Origin: Pelargonium tetragonum
Taxonomy: Eukaryota; Streptophyta; Magnoliopsida; Geraniales; Geraniaceae
Assembly (NCBI GenBank): GCA_036897445.1
Contig: JAYMTL010000141.1
Span: 1 to 49,285 of the forward strand
DNA: 49,285 bases
Direction: 5' to 3'
Shown: piece by piece, positions 45,301-49,285 of the stretch
Numbering within the stretch: the first letter of the stretch is position 1
Layout of the letters: each line of letters starts with the position of its first letter
Made by a program: the position numbers and the translations under genes
Notes under the pieces: generated by a model
What the model was told of the DNA's origin: nothing
Database searches by the model: none
The model's input: only the letters and a program-made list of their open reading frames with translations

Positions 45301-47540
45301 AGGAAAACGGCTCCTACACCTAGGGGGTTTACCTAAATTCATAAATAAAAGAAAGGGAACTTAAATAAACCCTAACTTACAAGTAAGCCCTAACTTGACT
45401 CTAACCTGTAAAAACCCACAGGAAAAGCAGACTTTACTTTATACTATACACAAAATGACCCTTAAATTAGGGCAGTTCCTAAGAAAAGTGAAGCTTTCAG
45501 TCAAGTTTTTCACGAGGGCGACGACTCAAAGGGCGGGATTTCTGCGACCCGGTATAAAACAAGGGCTTTTTTCATTTTATAATGTTCTGGTACTAGTATT
45601 TACGAAGGAGTACGCCTTAGTATTGAGTTACAAGGGAGAGATTTATAACAAACAAGGTAATACAAAGCCGCTTATTCGGGGTTAGGAGTTGATTTGAAAG
45701 TCTTGTTGATTTGGAGCCTTCTAGGAACCAGAGTAAAGTCAGTAAACCATTTTACAAGAAAGACTTTACAAAGGCAGAATACAGGGAAGTAACCCAAATA
45801 GGACTTGCAACAATACTTTGAAATCTAGTATAACAAAAAAAGAGGAATTTTCCAGGACTTGTCAGACAGACTCATTTAACAACTTACAGCGAATGCTGAG
45901 GGATAGAATAGGAGGGGGCTCCGACTTAGTGCACACTTAAAAAATGAAAAACCTCTTATAAGGACGTTCATAGGCATAAACCGAACCTGCCCTGTTTTTA
46001 CTGCTAAATTATATAAGAGTTATTCCTTATTTCTAAGGACTCTATTCCTATACTAAGTCAAAGGGTACTTCACAGAAGATTAAACTCTGTTCTTTTTATC
46101 CCCATTTGGCTCTTGTTTTAATAAGTTTCCTAAACTTCGCGGGATATTCAAATTCGGAAACCTTACAAGAAAATTACTATGTTAAATATACGGCAATAAA
46201 ACTGACTTACAAAGCGGAGGGTTAGGCCTTAAATATTCCTTGTTAGAGCGCCCAGACTTAGTACTACAAAAAAGAACTTTATTTTAACTTAGGAATCCTT
46301 TACTATTCTTTGACTCAAATTGCTTAAAGGTGCAAGCCCTTAAAAATCAGATGTAAGCAGAACCCAAGCGTAACCCTTACTTAACTAAGAAATTTGAGAA
46401 TAAGAATACTGTTATCTATATTTATTTAAGTAAATAAAACTTTCCAGCTAACGAAAAGTAATATGAGAGAAAGCAACTCCTTACTAAATGATCTTAACCT
46501 GGGAACAGCAGCAAGAAGTTATACCTTGGTAAAGCTTACACCCTTCTTAAAATGAAAAGCCTTACCATATCTAATTAAAAAGTGCTTTTTAGAAAGGAGG
46601 CGGATATAGATTAATTTGAAAAGTGCCGAAGTTACTATCCAATCTTCTCTAATTTAAGGAATCTTATAAAAGAAAGTTAGTCCTTGTATTTACTATTTTT
46701 ATTGATTTCCTGTTTATTTTAAAGATTTTAGTGGCTCCTAATTAATAATTAAGGATTTACCCTTTTTGGGTCTGTTAACTAGATTCGAGAAGTTGGAGGC
46801 CCCGTAAGTAAACCCTATTCTATATCTATACTTTTACTCCTTTTAGTTTCCTTAGGAGACTTGTGCTCTATTTAGTTTTAGTTAGGTAGGGCCTTCTCTT
46901 AAATTTAATAAAATGAATTCCTAGTTTATATATGTCTAAGGAGCTTCGTTCAAGAGGGATCTCACTTAAAGAAAAGATATCAAGATAAGTAGCAAGGCAG
47001 AGGTGCGAAGCCCTATTACAAGCTTTTTGTATTATAAAACAGTAGGGAATCCAGTAGAAGCAAAGTAACGCATGAACAAAAGCGCTTAAATACAATTCTT
47101 AAAGAGACCCACGTAGGAATACTGCTTTGTCTAACTACAAGGAAAACTAGTCTAATGTCTAGTTGAGTTCATTGGATATAGTAAATTAAAAATTTTTTTC
47201 TGAGTAAACGAAAAGGGAGCTTTTTTGTAAAACTACAAAGGGCTCTACATTGCTTTGTAAAGAGATTTAAATCTTCCTAAAACTAGAAAATAAAACCAGG
47301 TTCATAAGAAAAAATAGAACATGATTTTGACGTTAGAATTCCGCCGGTTAAATACGTACTGAAAATGCTTTACTATACAAAAAAGACCGTAACTGTAGGG
47401 GTATCCTATTAAGTAAAAAGTTCCTGTTCAAAACTGAAAAACTCATCTGTACTGGAATATTCTAAGAGCACGTGGATGTAAAATGTAAAAACCTTTTCTG
47501 TATACTAATAAGGTAAGGGCATGCTAACAGAAGCTACAAG
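45301..47540. other. AT-rich RIP-like DNA without genes
   Basis: No supported gene. The plus frame 45395-45685 (96 codons) and minus frame 46868-47095 show no recognisable domain. The first directly follows an element patch and might be carried by it, but no family match is visible. Confidence 0.45.
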
Positions 47541-47549
47541 GGATACTCC

Positions 47550-47862
47550 TTGGGGAAAGACAAAAAGGCAGAGTATTTTGTGACTAACAGACCTTCTTAT
47601 TACAATCTACTCTTAAGGTTTAGATCCTCATTACCGATAAGCTCAAAGTACATAGAGGAATACACCTTAAACAACAAAGACACTACCCGGTTTCTACACT
47701 CACTAACGATAAATACAGAAGACAGGGGGGGCTTACCCTATAAAGAGTAGTACAAGACTATAGAATAATACAATAGCTACAAGAATAACTAGCTACAGCG
47801 TACCAACACCAAGAGGAAGGGTAAAGCTCCTAACCTAACAATGAAGCTCCTACTGCTCTAAA
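47550..47862 (+). pseudogene. Longer remnant of the dispersed protein, C-terminal half
   Basis: The frame is open from 47550 to TAG at 47750 (66 codons) and continues in the same frame, broken by further TAA/TAG, into LQRTNTKRKGKAPN. Visible pieces are SSKYIEEYTLNNKDTTRFLH and TNTKRKGKAPN. The order SSP-like turn, helix with K-x-T-x(3)-L/M-H, then a basic tail resembles the C-terminal part of fungal pogo/Fot1 (DDE_1) transposases as I remember them. That is the main reason for suggesting this family; the DDE catalytic core is not seen. Confidence 0.42.
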
Positions 47863-48290
47863 TATGAGATAAATATGATAGAAAGATCTTATCTAATATC
47901 TTATACAATTAAATCTATTAGACTTTTCTCTCCTAATGAATAACCTAATAACAAGCTTATAGGAATATACGGCTACTAGACTAGAAATACAACCCTCTGT
48001 ACTAAAAAGTAACTACAAAAAGACATTAGCTTCTAACAGCAGGGCTATATCCTCGGTTACAATAATAAGGGTTTGTATTTAGCTTGAGGGCAGACTCCAG
48101 CCTGTATAATAGGTGTAGCTCTCTCTAATTCTAATAAAGTAAGTAACAAACAAGGAGGTCAATAACAAGCCAATGGATGAATAAGCAAGTCAATTAAGCA
48201 AACAAAAAAGAAGTCCATGGTGTTCCTATAGCGCAAGTCAGTGTACCCAATCTATATACCTGATACCTGTAACACTAACCTTCCTCCTTT
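47863..48290 (+). repeat. AG/AC-rich part of dispersed element
   Basis: The plus strand is rich in AAG, CAA and AAC. Hand counts over 48121-48240 give CpA 12 against TpG 4, a strand skew not seen in the background. Lys/Gln/Asn-rich frames are short and broken. The tract leads to the element end at 48294 through CCATGGTGTTCC, which matches the GATGGATGTTGT position of the 27.7 kb copy. Confidence 0.4.
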
Positions 48291-48293
48291 ACG

Positions 48294-48307
48294 CTCCAGT
48301 TGGTAAG
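48294..48307 (+). repeat. Element end CTCCAGTTGGTAAG
   Basis: It differs from CTTCAGTCGGTAAG at two positions (T to C at the third base and C to T at the eighth). It is preceded by CTTTACG, compared with CGCTACG at 27.78 kb, and by CTAACCTTC. The TA lies at the expected place. Confidence 0.45.
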
Positions 48308-49285
48308 ATTACCTTTATAGTATAAAGGCTCCAACTTCCCTATTGACCCTAGCACAAGAGGGGTATCAAAAACCTAAACAAGAAATATCTTACTATCAAT
48401 TACTACCTATTAAACTCCATATACATTAATAGAGTAATACAAAAACTATAGTAAGAGTAAGCTAGAATAAAACACAAGCTACGACAAGGAACCGTAACAA
48501 GTAGCAATAATAAGACAGCTAGGGACCATAAGCCCCCTAGGCATAGTATATCTCTTACAAATATTAAGACTACTATAAAGGGGGTATGGCTATGATACTG
48601 ATACAGATGCTCGCTCCTAAGAAAAAAGTCCGTAAGAAGTTAAGTCAATAGAAATAAAAGAAGTAAGTAAGTCAAGCTTGTGGGTTAACGTAAGTATGTC
48701 TACTCAAAAAGACTTTAGAAAAGTCCTTAAAAAAGAACTTTTCTAAGCTTAAGCCGAAACAACAGAAGTTAGATCTATATCCTGTAGGCTTGACTTTGTC
48801 CCTAAAAAGTTTCATTTCAATTTAAAAGCTAAACTATAAATTAAACCTTTTAAACAAATTACACAAAAAGTACAACAACTCTTTATTATTTGCAGTAATA
48901 CTAAAACCAAGCATAAGGCCATTTACGTGCACTAAAATGGGTGATGGTGTATCTAGAATTTTTACGTTTAATATTTTTGCATTCAATTAAAAGATATTTT
49001 ATAAGCTTTTTCGGATTAGAATGACACCAGGAATCTCCTTACGCTTTATTATACTAGAACAGGGTAAAAAACCAACGAGGGCTCCTGTACAGCCGTTTTG
49101 GTAAATAGAAACAAAGGGGCGTGGGGAGCAGCTGCTTACTCTAATGAAAGGCTTCCAGTATAAGCTTTTAAGCTAAGGTAATGTAATTACAGATGAAATG
49201 GAATCATGCCAAGGTTATTATCTAGTGCGCTGTTTATTTGTAGTTCAGGTATCCCGGGGGGTCCGCTCTACTATATACTTTCTTA
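48308..49285. other. Element-flanking and RIP-like DNA
   Basis: Up to about 48690 the plus strand remains AG/AC-rich, with GTAAGAAGTTAAGTCAATAG-like lysine-coding text, possibly a second copy in the same direction. From 48700 to the window edge it is ordinary AT-rich DNA with a GC knot at 49253 (CCCGGGGGGTCC). No gene is supported. Confidence 0.4.

Noticed and set aside
1-49285. Reassigned stop codons (TAA/TAG read as amino acids) hiding long genes
   Set aside because: TAA and TAG excess is explained by CpA-to-TpA change. Reading through them at several sites gave no conserved protein motif, and the excess is similar on both strands and in all frames. A six-frame search with ciliate-type codes would settle it.
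1-49285. Large organellar genome
   Set aside because: There are some tRNA-like scraps and GC knots, but no respiratory, ribosomal or photosynthetic gene and no intact tRNA or rRNA in 49 kb. The lysine-rich dispersed family and TpA excess fit nuclear repeats better.
1-49285. CRISPR array, telomere repeat or tandem satellite
   Set aside because: No regularly spaced repeats, no TTAGGG-type runs and no tandem unit were seen on reading.

Overview
This 49 kb window looks like AT-rich, repeat-derived, gene-poor nuclear DNA, most probably from a filamentous ascomycete (Pezizomycotina) whose repeats were mutated by repeat-induced point mutation (RIP) or a similar CpA-to-TpA process. Four things seen in the sequence support this. 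No frame stays open beyond about 120 codons on either strand. TAA and TAG are very common while TGA is not. TpA is in excess and CpA/TpG are scarce: hand counts over 301-480 give TpA 21, ApT 14, CpA+TpG 15 and ApC+GpT 21. The text breaks into alternating purine and pyrimidine runs, as expected when the CpA and TpG steps between them are lost. The fungal assignment is inference. I found no intact protein gene, no complete tRNA or rRNA, no CRISPR array and no telomere repeat.

Layout. The background is unique-looking RIP-like DNA with small GC-rich knots, often of the form GGGG-N-CCC, in a 60-70% AT field. About a dozen patches of a different texture are set into it, at roughly 4.0-5.0, 14.2-14.4, 21.3-21.7, 24.6-25.7, 26.2-26.3, 27.6-28.2, 30.0-30.25, 32.6-32.9, 33.6-33.8, 40.8-40.9, 41.85-42.6, 44.9-45.3 and 47.5-48.7 kb. 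Each is AG-rich on one strand. Read on that strand, short open stretches encode related lysine-rich peptides of a basic coiled-coil type, with recurring pieces such as KLQIENKVL, KQMEIENLALKK and APxxxAHKTxxK. Two copies share 27 of 28 bases at 21500-21527 and 32766-32793. Several AG-rich copies are followed within a few hundred bases by a conserved end, CTTCAGTCGG, next to TA; the inverted form TA-CCGACT or TA-CCGAG precedes some CT-rich copies. I read this as the decayed 3' part of one DNA-transposon family, with a lysine-rich tail, a terminal inverted repeat and a TA target. A pogo/Fot1-type Tc1/mariner element is the leading guess but is not proven.

The window also holds scattered tRNA-like scraps: box B sequences, some exact, often with a box-A/D-arm-like sequence only 14-25 bases upstream, so that the anticodon arm appears to be missing. 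A single 11-base match to the ribosomal sarcin-ricin loop occurs at 13306. One island at about 36.4-37.0 kb is less depleted in TpG/CpA and carries a short Arg/Lys-rich open frame; it is the only place where a small functional gene seems worth testing.

There is no pathway or operon to describe. The window is best understood as a graveyard of mutated repeats. What matters most is the dispersed element family, its ends, and the tRNA-like remnants.
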